Translations under genes and position numbers: made by a program | Part shown: one piece after another, positions 1 through 6,373 of the stretch | Numbering within the stretch: the stretch's first letter is position 1 | Layout of the letters: each line of letters starts with the position of its first letter | Notes under the pieces: generated by a model | The model's input: the letters and a program-made list of their open reading frames with translations, nothing else | What the model was told of the DNA's origin: nothing | The model's database searches: none | Assembly (NCBI GenBank): GCA_023423215.1 | Contig: JAFAFZ010000388.1 | Coordinates: 1-9,191 of the forward strand | DNA length: 9,191 nucleotides | Direction of reading: 5' to 3' | Origin: Actinomycetes bacterium | GTDB lineage: Bacteria; Actinomycetota; Acidimicrobiia; Acidimicrobiales; Microtrichaceae

Positions 1-220
1 CCCGAGGGGCAGCCGTAACGGGCGTGCGCGAGATGTGCGCCACGTCCTGGTGGACCGTCGTCGTGCGCACGACGCCACGGGGCGTCGCGCCGGCACGGGA
101 CCTGGTCCGCCGTCCACAGGCACCCACCTGCACCGCGAGGCGCAGCGAGTCCAGCAGCAACCTGAGGATGTGGTTCCTGTGGGTCGGGACCGGAGCGGTC
201 CCGAGCAGGGTGTCGGACAT
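1..220 (-). CDS. Possible start of an unrecognised gene running off the left edge (doubtful)
   Basis: From an ATG at 220 (MSDTLLGTAPVPTHRN...) a minus-strand frame stays open for about 73 codons to the window edge. It lies 150 nt downstream of rodA in the same direction. I do not recognise any family. For coding: about 88% of third positions are G or C. Against: the peptide is Arg/Thr-rich without a domain, it uses several AGG Arg codons, which are uncommon in the neighbouring genes, it has no Shine-Dalgarno sequence, and a perfect hairpin sits in its first codons. In GC-rich DNA a 73-codon open frame is common by chance. Confidence 0.2.
   Translation of the reverse strand, partial: MSDTLLGTAPVPTHRNHILRLLLDSLRLAVQVGACGRRTRSRAGATPRGVVRTTTVHQDVAHISRTPVTAAPR
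184..204. terminator. Perfect 9-bp hairpin downstream of rodA
   Basis: tcgggaccg (184-192) and cggtcccga (196-204) are perfect inverted repeats around a 3-nt loop, the tightest hairpin in the window. It lies 166 nt beyond the rodA stop and has no T run on either strand. It could be a U-less terminator for rodA readthrough. It falls within the first codons of a possible minus-strand open frame starting at 220, and if that frame is a real gene a terminator role is unlikely. Confidence 0.3.
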
Positions 221-305
221 GGTGAGCCAACTGTACCGGCCGCTCCGCCGCCGTCCGGAAACCCCGCCGTGGGCGCGGGTCCACCTCGGCGCCACCTCCG
301 ACCGA

Positions 306-343
306 CGTCGGCCGTGTGGCACGCCGCGCACGGACGTCCGACG
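306..343 (-). terminator. Imperfect stem-loop after rodA (candidate operon end)
   Basis: Arms cgtcggccgtg (306-316) and cacgg + ccgacg (329-333 and 338-343) pair over 11 bp, with a 4-nt bulge (334-337) and a 12-nt loop. The stem starts 27 nt after the rodA stop. No T run follows on the minus strand. The same stretch contains two perfect 10-bp palindromes sharing a GACGTC core (302-311 and 331-340). It may mark the 3' end of the shape operon, but this is a structural guess. Confidence 0.35.
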
Positions 344-370
344 ACGCCACGAGCTGAGAGTTCGCTCAGG

Positions 371-1510
371 TCAGGAGTACCGGTGCATGTGCACGGACTG
401 CACGAGCCCGAGCGCGATGCAGGCAGCGACCACCGACGAGCCGCCCTGGGACACCAGGGGCAGGGGGATGCCCGTGATCGGCATGATGCCGAGGTTCATG
501 CCCACGTTCTCGAAGATGTGGAACAGCAGCATCGACATGACCCCGATGCACAGCAGCGTCCCCATCGGGTCCGCCGCCAGCTGGGCGATCCGCCAGATCC
601 GCCAGATCATGATCGAGTACAGCGCCAGCAGCGCACCGGCGCCGACGAAGCCGAACTCCTCCCCTGCCACGGTGAAGATGAAGTCGGTCTGCTGGGCGGG
701 CACGTAGCCGAGCCGGGTGGACGGGCCGTTGCCGAAGCCGTAGCCGGTGAGGCCACCCGACGAGATCGCCGTCTGCGCTTGCTTCACGTTGTAGATCGCA
801 CGCTCGGACACCCCGTCGGGGTTGGCGAACGCGATCAGGCGGTCGCGCTGGTACTCGTCGAGCGCGTTGCTCTGGAGGATGCCGAACACGCCGACCAGGC
901 CGACGAGCACGAGCACCGCCAGGTGGCGCAGGCGCACGCCGCCGACCACGAGCATGCCCATGCCCACGACGATGAACACGAGCGAGGAGCCGAGGTCCGG
1001 CTGCAGGAGCGTGAGTCCCATCGGCAGGGCGAGCAGCAGGAGCGCGACGCCGAGGCGCCGGACGTCGACACGGTCGGCGGAGCCGAGGTAGGCCGCCACT
1101 GCGATGATCGTCGCCAGCTTCGCGATCTCGACCGGCTGGAACACGATCGGGCCGAACTCGTACCAGCCGCGCGTGCCGAACGCGCCGAGCGAGCCGAGCG
1201 GGGTCAGCACGCCGCCCAGCAGGATGAGCGAGCCGCCGTAGATGACCTGCCACCAGTCCGCGATGCGGCGGTAGTCGACGAGTGAGACGCCGGCCATCGC
1301 GCCGACGCCCACCAGGATGAACAGGCCCTGGCGCGCCACGATGCTGATGCCGCCGTCGAAGCGGCGTGTGGCGCTGAACACCATGACGACGCCGAACAGG
1401 ATGATCAGGCCGGTGACCACCGCCAGCACGACGTCGACGTGGCGCCACGGCGAGGACAGGTCACGGGCGCGGAAGGAGCGCGAGTCCGAGCCGGCGCGTG
1501 CGTGCAGCAT
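371..1510 (-). CDS. rodA: RodA, SEDS-family peptidoglycan glycosyltransferase
   Basis: Multispanning membrane enzyme that polymerises lipid II into glycan strands for the lateral wall, working with PBP2. The 379 residues have about ten hydrophobic segments, the first at about 26-46. SEDS landmarks are FQPVEIAKL (124-132), QPDLGSSLVF (170-179) with the conserved Asp172, the extracytoplasmic loop with YQRDRLIAFANP (220-231) and SGGLTGYGFGNG (251-262), TDFIFTVAGEEFG (275-287) and GMNLGIMPITGIPLPLVSQGGSS (337-359). Three of these differ from common RodA forms: FQPVE for FQPSE, PAQQTDF for PE(Q/H)HTDF, and SQGGSS for SYGGSS. The ATG at 1510 shares its A with the mrdA TGA stop (TGATG), with AGGA just upstream, so translation is probably coupled. 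FtsW is the alternative SEDS protein, but the mre-mrdA context indicates RodA. Confidence 0.95.
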   Translation of the reverse strand: MLHARAGSDSRSFRARDLSSPWRHVDVVLAVVTGLIILFGVVMVFSATRRFDGGISIVARQGLFILVGVGAMAGVSLVDYRRIADWWQVIYGGSLILLGGVLTPLGSLGAFGTRGWYEFGPIVFQPVEIAKLATIIAVAAYLGSADRVDVRRLGVALLLLALPMGLTLLQPDLGSSLVFIVVGMGMLVVGGVRLRHLAVLVLVGLVGVFGILQSNALDEYQRDRLIAFANPDGVSERAIYNVKQAQTAISSGGLTGYGFGNGPSTRLGYVPAQQTDFIFTVAGEEFGFVGAGALLALYSIMIWRIWRIAQLAADPMGTLLCIGVMSMLLFHIFENVGMNLGIMPITGIPLPLVSQGGSSVVAACIALGLVQSVHMHRYS

Positions 1511-3630
1511 CAGTCCTGGCTGCCCGTCGTGTCGTTGCGGCTGTCCTGAGCGGCCTCGAGCGAGGCGAGGTCGCAGGCCGCCTGGTCGGCGACGGGGCAG
1601 GCCGGGGTCAGCTCGCCCTTCGAGACCGGCTCCAGGATGCGGAACGCGAGCGGTGCGGCGACCTCGCCGCCGAAGCCGGCCTCGGGGATGACGACCGAGA
1701 TGGCGTAGTCCGCCGGCACGCCGGCCTGGGCCGGGCCCCAGCCGACGAACAGCGCGGTGTCCGCCTTCTTCGAGACCTGCGCGGTGCCGGTCTTGCCCGC
1801 CATCGGCCACGCGGTCGGGGTGGCGTGCCACGACGCGTAGGCCGTGCCGCCGGCGTTCTGGGTCACGCCGAGCAGGCCGTCGAAGATCTTCAGGTACCAG
1901 TCGGGCTGGAACTCGATCGTCGCCTGGACGACCGGTTCGACCGTGCGCACGACCGTGTAGTTCGACTGGTCCCACGGCGGGAGGGACGGGTCGGTCACGC
2001 GTGTGACCTTGTCGACGATCTGGGGCTGGTAGCGGGTGCCGCCGTTGGCGAAGGTCGCGTAGCTGTCGGCCAGCTGCAGCGGCGTCGCGAGCACGTCGCC
2101 CTGGCCGATCGAGGTGTTGATGTTGTCGCCCGAGCGCCAGTCGCCGGTCATGAACACGTCGGGGTTCGCCTCGTACGCGGCGCGGCGCGCCTCGGGCGTC
2201 GGCAGGCGGCCGGCAGCCTCACCCGGCAGCGGGATGCCGGTCTTCGAGCCCAAGCCGAACAGCGCCGCCGCGTCCTGGATCGGGGTCTGGCCGTAGGTCC
2301 CGGTCAGGTTCCAGAACTTGTCCGCCATCCTGTAGTAGTAGACGTCCGACGAGACGGTCAGCGACTCGGCCAGGCCCACCGTGCCGTGCGGGGTGCGACC
2401 GGCGTTCTGGAACTCGCACTTCTCGCCCTTGCAGTTCTCGACCTTGTAGAAGCCGGGGTCGTTGACCAGCTCGTTGCCGGCCAGCCACCCCGTCGAGAAG
2501 CCGGCGTAGGCGGTGTACAGCTTGAAGGTCGAGCCGGGCGCGTAGGTGCCCGACAGCGCCCAGTTGTTCAGCGGCAGCCCGCTGTTCGGATCCTGGTACG
2601 CGGCCCACTGGGCCTGCGAGATGCCGTTCGCCGTGGTCGTGGGGTCGTAGTCCGGGTACGAGGCCATCGCCAGGATCTGGCCGTTCTTCGGGTCCTGGAT
2701 GACCACCGAGCCCTGGGGTGCGTTCAGGCGGTTGTTGTCCTTGTCGCGGCGACCACGCAGGTCGTGGATCTTGGCCTCGAGCAGGCGCTCCGCGTGCGCC
2801 TGGAGGTCGACGTCGATCGTGAGCCAGACGTCGTCGCCGGCCTTCGGGGGATCGAGCGAGACGACGTCGACGAGGTCGCCCTTCGCGTTGACCTCGATCG
2901 TGCGCTGCCCCGGCTGCGCACGCAGGTCCTCCTCGTAGGCGCGCTCCACGCCCGTCTTCCCGATCGAGTCGCCGAGCCGGTAGTCCTTGGGGTTCGGGTC
3001 CTCGCCGTCGGGCAGCGTGGTGGTCGTGGTCGAGCTCGAGCTGCTCGAGGTGTTCACCGTGCCGCCGCGGTCGACCAGCTCCTGCTCGTTGATCTCTCCG
3101 ACGTAGCCGAGCAGGTGCACCGCCACGTTCCCGTACGGGTACGTGCGGATCGCCTTGCGCTCGACCACCACGCCCGGGAACCGCTCGGCACGCTCCATCA
3201 GGTAGATCTCGACGCTCTGGTCCACCCCCTCGGCGACCGGCACGTACTCCTGGGGCGCGTAGCGCTGGTCGTTGTACGCGGACTCGACCTCGGTCACCTT
3301 CGTCGGCACGCCCAGGAAGTTCAGGGTGTCCGCCAGCTCGACGAACAGCGCCTGGCGGTCCTCCTCGACCATCTTGCGCAGCGGCTCACGGTCGAGCGCC
3401 ACGACGATCGAGGTCTCGTTGTCGACCAGCACCTTGCCGTTGCGGTCCAGGATGCGACCCCTGGGGCCCTCCTCGTGGATGACGCGCAGCCGGTTCGACA
3501 CCGACGCCGCCTCGAACTCCTGGCGGTCGATGCCCTGCAGGAACCACAGCCGCATGAACAGCGCCAGGAACAGCGAGATCGCCACGATCCCGATCGCACT
3601 CAGGCGGACGTGACTCGAATCAGTGTCCAT
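1510..3630 (-). CDS. mrdA: Penicillin-binding protein 2, class B transpeptidase of the elongasome
   Basis: Crosslinks peptidoglycan stem peptides outside the membrane and pairs with the RodA polymerase during cell elongation. The 706 residues comprise a short cytoplasmic end, a transmembrane anchor (about 10-31), the pedestal domain with RGRILDRNG (57-65) and GDSIGKTGVE (220-229), and the transpeptidase domain with all three motifs: PGSTFK (S367, K370), SSD (427-429) and KTGT (613-616). Between residues 194 and 205 lies a six-Ser, five-Thr tract in a loop that most PBP2s lack. The only four cysteines are two close pairs (400/405 and 678/686), all extracytoplasmic. The ATG at 3630 is chosen because it gives a normal short N-terminus before the anchor; upstream in-frame sequence is Pro/Arg/Cys-rich, unlike PBP2. 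The stop overlaps the rodA start by 1 nt. Confidence 0.96.
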   Translation of the reverse strand: MDTDSSHVRLSAIGIVAISLFLALFMRLWFLQGIDRQEFEAASVSNRLRVIHEEGPRGRILDRNGKVLVDNETSIVVALDREPLRKMVEEDRQALFVELADTLNFLGVPTKVTEVESAYNDQRYAPQEYVPVAEGVDQSVEIYLMERAERFPGVVVERKAIRTYPYGNVAVHLLGYVGEINEQELVDRGGTVNTSSSSSSTTTTTLPDGEDPNPKDYRLGDSIGKTGVERAYEEDLRAQPGQRTIEVNAKGDLVDVVSLDPPKAGDDVWLTIDVDLQAHAERLLEAKIHDLRGRRDKDNNRLNAPQGSVVIQDPKNGQILAMASYPDYDPTTTANGISQAQWAAYQDPNSGLPLNNWALSGTYAPGSTFKLYTAYAGFSTGWLAGNELVNDPGFYKVENCKGEKCEFQNAGRTPHGTVGLAESLTVSSDVYYYRMADKFWNLTGTYGQTPIQDAAALFGLGSKTGIPLPGEAAGRLPTPEARRAAYEANPDVFMTGDWRSGDNINTSIGQGDVLATPLQLADSYATFANGGTRYQPQIVDKVTRVTDPSLPPWDQSNYTVVRTVEPVVQATIEFQPDWYLKIFDGLLGVTQNAGGTAYASWHATPTAWPMAGKTGTAQVSKKADTALFVGWGPAQAGVPADYAISVVIPEAGFGGEVAAPLAFRILEPVSKGELTPACPVADQAACDLASLEAAQDSRNDTTGSQD

Positions 3631-3706
3631 CAGCGGGTCGGTCCATCGGCAGGCGGGCGGAGGTGCGGGTGGTCGATCGGGGGTGGGAGGACGGCGGCGG
3701 GACGGA
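3631..3706 (-). promoter_or_regulatory. C-rich, G-poor gap before mrdA (possible Rho-loading sequence)
   Basis: Read on the minus strand, these 76 nt hold about 43 C, 16 G, 9 T and 8 A by my count, with the first 60 nt especially poor in G. Such C-over-G stretches in untranslated RNA are typical of Rho-utilisation sites. It is the only sizeable untranslated gap between mreB and rodA. There is no Shine-Dalgarno sequence for mrdA and no clear promoter hexamer pair. A role in Rho-dependent attenuation of mrdA-rodA is inference. Confidence 0.3.
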
Positions 3707-4225
3707 TCACGAGCCGTAGGCCCCGGATCGCAGCCCGAGCCCCTCTGCCCAGCGGCACAACGGGAGCACGAGCAGGCAGAGCACGCCGTTGAGTGCCGCA
3801 ACGATACCGACGACCCGCCAGAGCCGCGGGTCGGACATTGTGTGCGCTCCCAGCAAGTGGCTGACGCCCGCGTAGAGCAGCACGCCCACGGCGCTGGCCA
3901 CCGCCGAGATCCCCATCGAGATCGCGCGGGTCGATCGGATCACCGAGTCCTCGGCCGCGCCGACGCCGAAGCCGACGAGGGTGAAGCACAGCGCCGTGAC
4001 GCCCAGGCTGCCGGGCAGCATCAGGTCGCCGAGCAGACCCGCGACGAACCCCACCGCCGCGCCGCGGCTCGAGCCGCCGACGAGTCCTGCGCAGACGGCC
4101 AGCAGCAGCAGCAGGTCGGGGTGCACGCCGAAGATGCGGAGGTCGTTCACGAACCCGAGCTGCAGGACGAACACGCCCGAGAGCAGCACGCCCCACCGCA
4201 CCAGGACCGACGTCTCGGTCGTCAT
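3707..4225 (-). CDS. mreD: MreD, rod-shape-determining membrane protein
   Basis: Small polytopic inner-membrane protein that works with MreC in the elongasome; its exact role is not settled. The 172 residues contain about five or six hydrophobic segments (near 11-25, 36-50, 57-70, 76-92, 103-125 and 136-157). Family features visible are the HPDLLLLL start of the second helix (35-42) and the GFVAGLLGDLMLPG segment (59-72), the most conserved part of MreD. The family diverges fast, so position between mreC and mrdA carries much of the weight. The ATG at 4225 lies 10 nt after the mreC stop, suggesting translational coupling; no strong Shine-Dalgarno sequence is seen. A 76-nt C-rich gap separates it from mrdA, the widest spacing within this operon. 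Confidence 0.92.
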   Translation of the reverse strand: MTTETSVLVRWGVLLSGVFVLQLGFVNDLRIFGVHPDLLLLLAVCAGLVGGSSRGAAVGFVAGLLGDLMLPGSLGVTALCFTLVGFGVGAAEDSVIRSTRAISMGISAVASAVGVLLYAGVSHLLGAHTMSDPRLWRVVGIVAALNGVLCLLVLPLCRWAEGLGLRSGAYGS

Positions 4226-4235
4226 CGGATGCGGC

Positions 4236-5087
4236 TCAGCTCGGCGGGGTCCACTTGATGACCTGCACGACGTCGAGTCGGTCGAAGTCGACCGAGAAGT
4301 TGACCTGGAGCTCCAGCATGCGCTGCGCCTCGTTCGGCGTCACCGTGTCGACGGTGCCGATCGGCACGTACCCGTCGGGCGGCACGATCGAGTTGGTGAT
4401 GCCGCCGGCGAAGACGTTGTCCTTGGGTTCGATGGCGCTGCCCAGGTTCACCCGCTCCACCAGGAACGTGTTCGAGTCGCCGCTGCCGTGGCCGACGCCC
4501 TGGTTCGACTGGGGCCCGACGACGACGCCGACCCACAGGTCGGGGTCGGTCAGCAGCTCGACGACGGCGCGGGTGCGGCTGACGTCGCGCACGCGCCCGA
4601 CGAGGCCGCCCTTGGTGATCACCGGGTTGCCGACGGCCAGGCCGTGGTCCGTGCCCTTGTCGAGCTCGACGGTGTGGTCCTCGAAGTTCGAGTACGGGCC
4701 CGTCACCACCCGTGCGATCTGCGTCGGCAGGTCACCCGGAACGCTCAGCCCGAGCTGCTCCTTCAGGAGGGCGAGCTCCTCCTGGGCAGCGGATTCGCGC
4801 GTGGCGTTGGTGTCGAGCTCCGCGAGCTGGTCGCGCAGCTGCTCGTTCTCGCGGACCAGGTCGTCGTAGCCGGTGATGCCGTTCCACGCGTTGCGGAACG
4901 GCGTGCTGACCCAACGGCCGGCGTCGCGCACCGGCGAGAACAGGTCGCGCGAGCCGTCCTGTGCCGAGGACAGGATGCCGACGCCGCGTGCGTCGAGCGT
5001 GATGAGGGTGACGGCGAGCAGCGTCAGGACGAGGAGGACGTAGCGCGAGCGACGACGGTTGCTCCCGGGCTGGGACAGGGGGCGCAC
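4236..5087 (-). CDS. mreC: MreC, rod-shape-determining protein
   Basis: Bitopic membrane protein whose extracytoplasmic part binds PBP2 and is thought to switch on the RodA-PBP2 pair. The 283 residues show a basic N-terminal cytoplasmic end (RRRSR, 11-15), one transmembrane helix at about 16-32, a predicted coiled coil at about 75-115 rich in Glu, Leu and Gln, and the MreC beta domain from about 122, with ARVVTGPYSNFEDHTVELDKG and the NPVITKGGLVGRV block (154-166). No lipobox is present. The start is GTG at 5087: it leaves only a 16-nt gap to mreB and gives a standard N-terminus, although no Shine-Dalgarno sequence is visible. The stop is 10 nt before mreD. Assignment is secure from context and the beta-domain motifs. 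Confidence 0.95.
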   Translation of the reverse strand: MRPLSQPGSNRRRSRYVLLVLTLLAVTLITLDARGVGILSSAQDGSRDLFSPVRDAGRWVSTPFRNAWNGITGYDDLVRENEQLRDQLAELDTNATRESAAQEELALLKEQLGLSVPGDLPTQIARVVTGPYSNFEDHTVELDKGTDHGLAVGNPVITKGGLVGRVRDVSRTRAVVELLTDPDLWVGVVVGPQSNQGVGHGSGDSNTFLVERVNLGSAIEPKDNVFAGGITNSIVPPDGYVPIGTVDTVTPNEAQRMLELQVNFSVDFDRLDVVQVIKWTPPS

Positions 5088-5103
5088 TGTGGGCGGTGCG
5101 CGC

Positions 5104-6138
5104 TCAGTCGCGGTTCGACGAGAAGAGCACGCCCTCGAGCGCCTCGAACTCCTCGAGTGCCTGACCCGAGCCCAGGGCGACCGCTTCGAGCGGGCGCGGG
5201 GCGATCTGGATCGGCATGCCCGTCTCCTGCGCGAGACGCTCGGGCAGGCCCTTCAGCAGGGCGCCGCCACCGGCGAGCATGATGCCGCGCTCCATGATGT
5301 CCGCGGCCAGCTCGGGCGGGGTCTTGTCCAGGGTGACCTTCACCGCGTCCACGATGCTCGACACGGGCTCTTCGATGGCCTCGCGGATCTCGTTGGTCGA
5401 GGTGACGATGGTCTTCGGCAGACCGGTCACCAGGTCACGGCCACGGATCTCCGCCTGGAGCTCCTGGCGGAGCTTCCACGCGGAGCCGAGCTCCATCTTC
5501 ACGACCTCGGCCGTGCGCTCGCCCAGCGCCAGGCTGTACTCCTTCTTGATGTACTGGATGATCGCCTCGTCCAGCTCGTCGCCGCCGACGCGGACCGACT
5601 GGCTGGTCACCACGCCGCCGAGCGAGATCACCGCGACCTCGGTGGTGCCACCACCGATGTCCACGACCATGTTCCCGGTCGGCTCCTGCACCGGCAGGCC
5701 CGAGCCGATCGCGGCGGCCATCGGCTCCTCGATGATGCGGGCCGGCTTGCGCGCGCCGGCGAACTCGGCGGCGTCCTGCACGGCACGCTGCTCGACGCCG
5801 GTGACACCCGAGGGCACGCAGATGATCATGCGGGGCTTCGAGAAGCGGCTGTTGTGCACGCGCTGGATGAAGTAGCGCAGCATCGTCTCGCAGACCTCGA
5901 AGTCCGAGATGACGCCGTCCTTCAGGGGGCGGATGGCACGGATGTGCGCCGGCGTGCGCCCGATCATGCGCTTGGCCTCGGTGCCCACGGCGACGGCCTT
6001 GCCGTCCTGCTCGCGGATGGCGACCACGGACGGCTCCGACAGCACGATGCCCTCGCCGCGCACGTACACGAGGGTGTTCGCCGTGCCGAGGTCCACCGCG
6101 ATGTCACGGCTGAGGAGGCTGGAGTTGAACCGTGCCAT
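5104..6138 (-). CDS. mreB: MreB, actin-like rod-shape-determining protein
   Basis: Bacterial actin homologue that forms ATP-dependent filaments on the inner face of the membrane and positions the lateral-wall synthesis machinery. The 344-residue product has family length. The phosphate-1 loop [10 protein letters not shown] (16-25), the [12 protein letters not shown] segment (109-120), the Glu in [13 protein letters not shown] (135-147), the phosphate-2 loop [11 protein letters not shown] (160-170) and the adenosine-binding [14 protein letters not shown] (285-298) are all intact. The ATG at 6138 is supported by GTGAGG at 7-nt spacing and by the usual short N-terminus before the phosphate-1 loop. 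It is the first gene of the shape operon, with mreC starting 16 nt after its stop. Its ribosome binding site lies within a perfect inverted repeat, which sets it apart from its neighbours. Actinobacterial paralogues (Mbl-like) exist, but the mreBCD context favours MreB. Confidence 0.98.
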   Translation of the reverse strand: MARFNSSLLSRDIAVDLGTANTLVYVRGEGIVLSEPSVVAIREQDGKAVAVGTEAKRMIGRTPAHIRAIRPLKDGVISDFEVCETMLRYFIQRVHNSRFSKPRMIICVPSGVTGVEQRAVQDAAEFAGARKPARIIEEPMAAAIGSGLPVQEPTGNMVVDIGGGTTEVAVISLGGVVTSQSVRVGGDELDEAIIQYIKKEYSLALGERTAEVVKMELGSAWKLRQELQAEIRGRDLVTGLPKTIVTSTNEIREAIEEPVSSIVDAVKVTLDKTPPELAADIMERGIMLAGGGALLKGLPERLAQETGMPIQIAPRPLEAVALGSGQALEEFEALEGVLFSSNRD

Positions 6139-6145
6139 AGAAGGG

Positions 6146-6176
6146 CCTCACGCTAGCCCGGCAGCGCTGCGTGAGG
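6146..6176 (-). promoter_or_regulatory. mreB leader hairpin covering the ribosome binding site
   Basis: A perfect 8-bp inverted repeat (cctcacgc at 6146-6153, gcgtgagg at 6169-6176) with a 15-nt loop lies just upstream of mreB. In the mRNA, the 3' arm GCGTGAGG contains the only clear Shine-Dalgarno sequence of the window, GTGAGG, ending 7 nt before the ATG at 6138. Forming this stem would hide the ribosome binding site. The repeat and its position are read directly from the sequence. A role in controlling MreB translation, or as a protein-binding DNA dyad, is inference. Confidence 0.55.
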
Positions 6177-6253
6177 CAGGCGCTACGCGGGGAGGTCATC
6201 GGGGACTCGCGGGACCGGGGACGCTCTCCCACGCACCCGCTGTTCGCAACGGA

Positions 6254-6283
6254 ACTGTAATGAAGCCGGGACGGGCGGGGCAA
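6254..6283 (-). promoter_or_regulatory. Candidate sigma70-type promoter for the mreB operon
   Basis: On the minus strand, TTGCCC (6283-6278) is followed after 18 nt by TACAGT (6259-6254). Each hexamer matches four of six bases of the TTGACA / TATAAT consensus. Transcription would start near 6247 and give a leader of roughly 110 nt before mreB. It lies between the hairpin after ndk and the mreB leader, which is where a promoter for a separate shape operon is expected. The hexamers are weak, so this is a position-supported guess. Confidence 0.35.
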
Positions 6284-6317
6284 TGGCCTCGTCGCACGTC
6301 ACCGAAGTGCCGGCTCA

Positions 6318-6361
6318 GGCGACGGCGGGCGTGGCGGCTCGGCCGCGCCCGATCCGTCGCC
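6318..6361 (-). terminator. Candidate terminator hairpin after ndk
   Basis: Two nested inverted repeats form one long stem: outer 8-bp arms at 6318-6325 and 6354-6361 (ggcgacgg / ccgtcgcc) and inner 6-bp arms at 6326-6331 and 6346-6351 (cgggcg / cgcccg), with a 2-nt bulge at 6352-6353. It begins 12 nt after the ndk stop. There is no T run after it on the minus strand, so it may act as a U-less terminator of the kind discussed for GC-rich actinobacteria, or only protect the 3' end of the transcript. Its position before a promoter-like sequence supports a transcription-unit boundary. Confidence 0.5.
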
Positions 6362-6373
6362 CGGCGGCTCGTC

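Larger units (their letters stand above)
1..370. other. Region beyond the shape operon without a confirmed gene
   Basis: These 370 nt follow the rodA stop and hold no gene I can recognise on either strand. Plus-strand frames that open here run on antisense through rodA and look like shadows of it. What can be seen is structure: the stem-loop at 306-343, the two GACGTC palindromes, the perfect hairpin at 184-204, and one doubtful minus-strand frame from 220 to the edge. A plus-strand frame also ends with TAA at 16-18, but only five codons of it are visible. Confidence 0.5.

Noticed and set aside
230..235. TACAGT on the minus strand, 9 nt before the ATG at 220, as a promoter -10 box
   Set aside because: No -35-like hexamer lies at a suitable distance, and the downstream frame is itself doubtful.
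35..1285. A 416-codon plus-strand frame (and one from 24 to 707) that could fill the left-hand gap
   Set aside because: Both run deep into rodA on the opposite strand, and their translations are His/Arg/Asp-rich shadows without family resemblance.
1510..1975. A longer rodA form starting inside mrdA
   Set aside because: The upstream part lies over the mrdA transpeptidase domain in another frame and is low-complexity. The ATG overlapping the mrdA stop fits RodA length.
1498..3792. A 764-codon plus-strand open frame antisense to mrdA
   Set aside because: Same cause: the frame mirrors mrdA codon structure, and the product is Arg/Val/Leu-rich with no recognisable motif.
3630..3801. A longer mrdA form starting at 3801
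   Set aside because: The 57 extra residues are Cys/Pro/Arg-rich, overlap the mreD 3' end, and would place an odd tail before the membrane anchor. The ATG at 3630 gives a normal PBP2 N-terminus.
6200..6222. Direct repeat of cggggac, 16 bp apart, in the mreB leader
   Set aside because: Seven-base repeats are expected by chance in DNA this GC-rich, and nothing else supports a binding site.
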